Below are positions 63,791 through 64,000 of a DNA stretch of 64,000 nucleotides, piece by piece. Every line of letters starts with the position of its first letter. Positions within the stretch are counted from its first letter, which is position 1. Under the pieces are notes generated by a model. It was not told the DNA's origin. It worked only from the letters and a program-made list of their open reading frames with translations, and did not search any database. The position numbers and the translations under genes are program-made. The DNA comes from Alphaproteobacteria bacterium (GTDB lineage Bacteria; Pseudomonadota; Alphaproteobacteria; Rhodobacterales; Rhodobacteraceae), in contig JAUIAU010000008.1 of the NCBI GenBank assembly GCA_030425185.1, forward strand, positions 40,318 through 104,317, in the 5' to 3' direction.

Positions 63791-64000
63791 TCGCGTTCCC
63801 GGCGGGGGTGCGCGTGTGGATCGCCGGCGGGGTGACCGACATGCGCCGTGGCATGAACACGCTTGCGTTGCAGGTGCAGCAGGGGCTCGGCCGCGATCCG
63901 CATGCCGGCGAGATCTTCTGTTTCCGCGGGCGCAAGGGCGATCTTGTCAAGCTGCTGTGGCACGACGGAGTGGGCATGTCGCTCTACACCAAGCGGCTGG
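63787..64000 (+). CDS. tnpB: IS66 family accessory protein TnpB (3' end outside window)
   Basis: 71 visible residues begin MIAFPAGVRVWIAGGVTDMR and include GEIFCFRGRKGDLVKLLWHDG and MSLYTKRL, the TnpB (Orf2) signature of IS66. The usual length is about 115 residues. It overlaps tnpA by 4 bases. Confidence 0.93.
   Translation, partial: MIAFPAGVRVWIAGGVTDMRRGMNTLALQVQQGLGRDPHAGEIFCFRGRKGDLVKLLWHDGVGMSLYTKRL

Larger units (their letters stand above)
63329..64000 (+). mobile_element. IS66-family insertion sequence, left part
   Basis: Begins near 63329 (GTATCCCTCCGACGGG), the likely left end, and carries tnpA and tnpB; tnpC and the right end lie beyond the window. The exact border is uncertain because the other end cannot be compared. 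Confidence 0.75.

Overview
The window is GC-rich, densely packed chromosomal DNA from an alphaproteobacterium, most likely Rhodobacterales (Rhodobacteraceae/Roseobacter group). Support comes from the gene families (DUF2794, HspQ, the Anbu operon), a GTTC-N7-GTTC LexA box, and a bciA-type divinyl chlorophyllide reductase gene preceded by a perfect PpsR-type box. The last two points suggest an organism that makes bacteriochlorophyll. Functions come from reading motifs in translated sequence; no database search was possible.

Region 1 (1-8.8 kb): the 3' part of an aldehyde dehydrogenase gene, then a minus-strand homoprotocatechuate (4-hydroxyphenylacetate) meta-cleavage operon hpaF-hpaE-hpaD-decarboxylase-hpaG-hpaH. 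A divergent MarR regulator (hpaR) and a thiolase follow. An aromatic amino acid decarboxylase is embedded in the operon and could feed aromatic amines into the pathway.

Region 2 (8.8-26.4 kb): envelope and housekeeping genes: PBP1C with an alpha-2-macroglobulin, a hybrid histidine kinase, a VOC protein, YaaA, RecQ, YggT, a thioesterase, and a coupled MFS transporter / MepA / phytase-like esterase set.

Region 3 (26.4-42.4 kb): a queuosine precursor transporter, a small transcript unit with a 17-nt match to the complement of the 16S rRNA 3' end, an EamA transporter, arfB, an aminotransferase/kinase pair, a ubiquinone hydroxylase, amidase, aminotransferase, ftsK, lolA, a lytic transglycosylase, an AEC transporter, hspQ, a rhodanese and gamma-glutamyltransferase.

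Region 4 (42.4-50.5 kb): a Wzy/WaaL-like membrane protein, tRNA-Pro(CGG), bciA with its PpsR box, the four-gene Anbu operon (ATP-grasp, alpha-E, transglutaminase, Anbu) and asd.

Region 5 (50.5-64 kb): small hypothetical genes, carbonic anhydrase, leucyl aminopeptidase with NlpC/P60, DUF2794, a LexA-controlled imuB without visible imuA or dnaE2, a flavin oxidoreductase, and dTDP-rhamnose genes rfbCBDA. After rfbA, which has an unusual 100-residue tail, composition changes into mobile DNA: a clamp-loader-like gene remnant cut by an IS66-family element that runs off the window.
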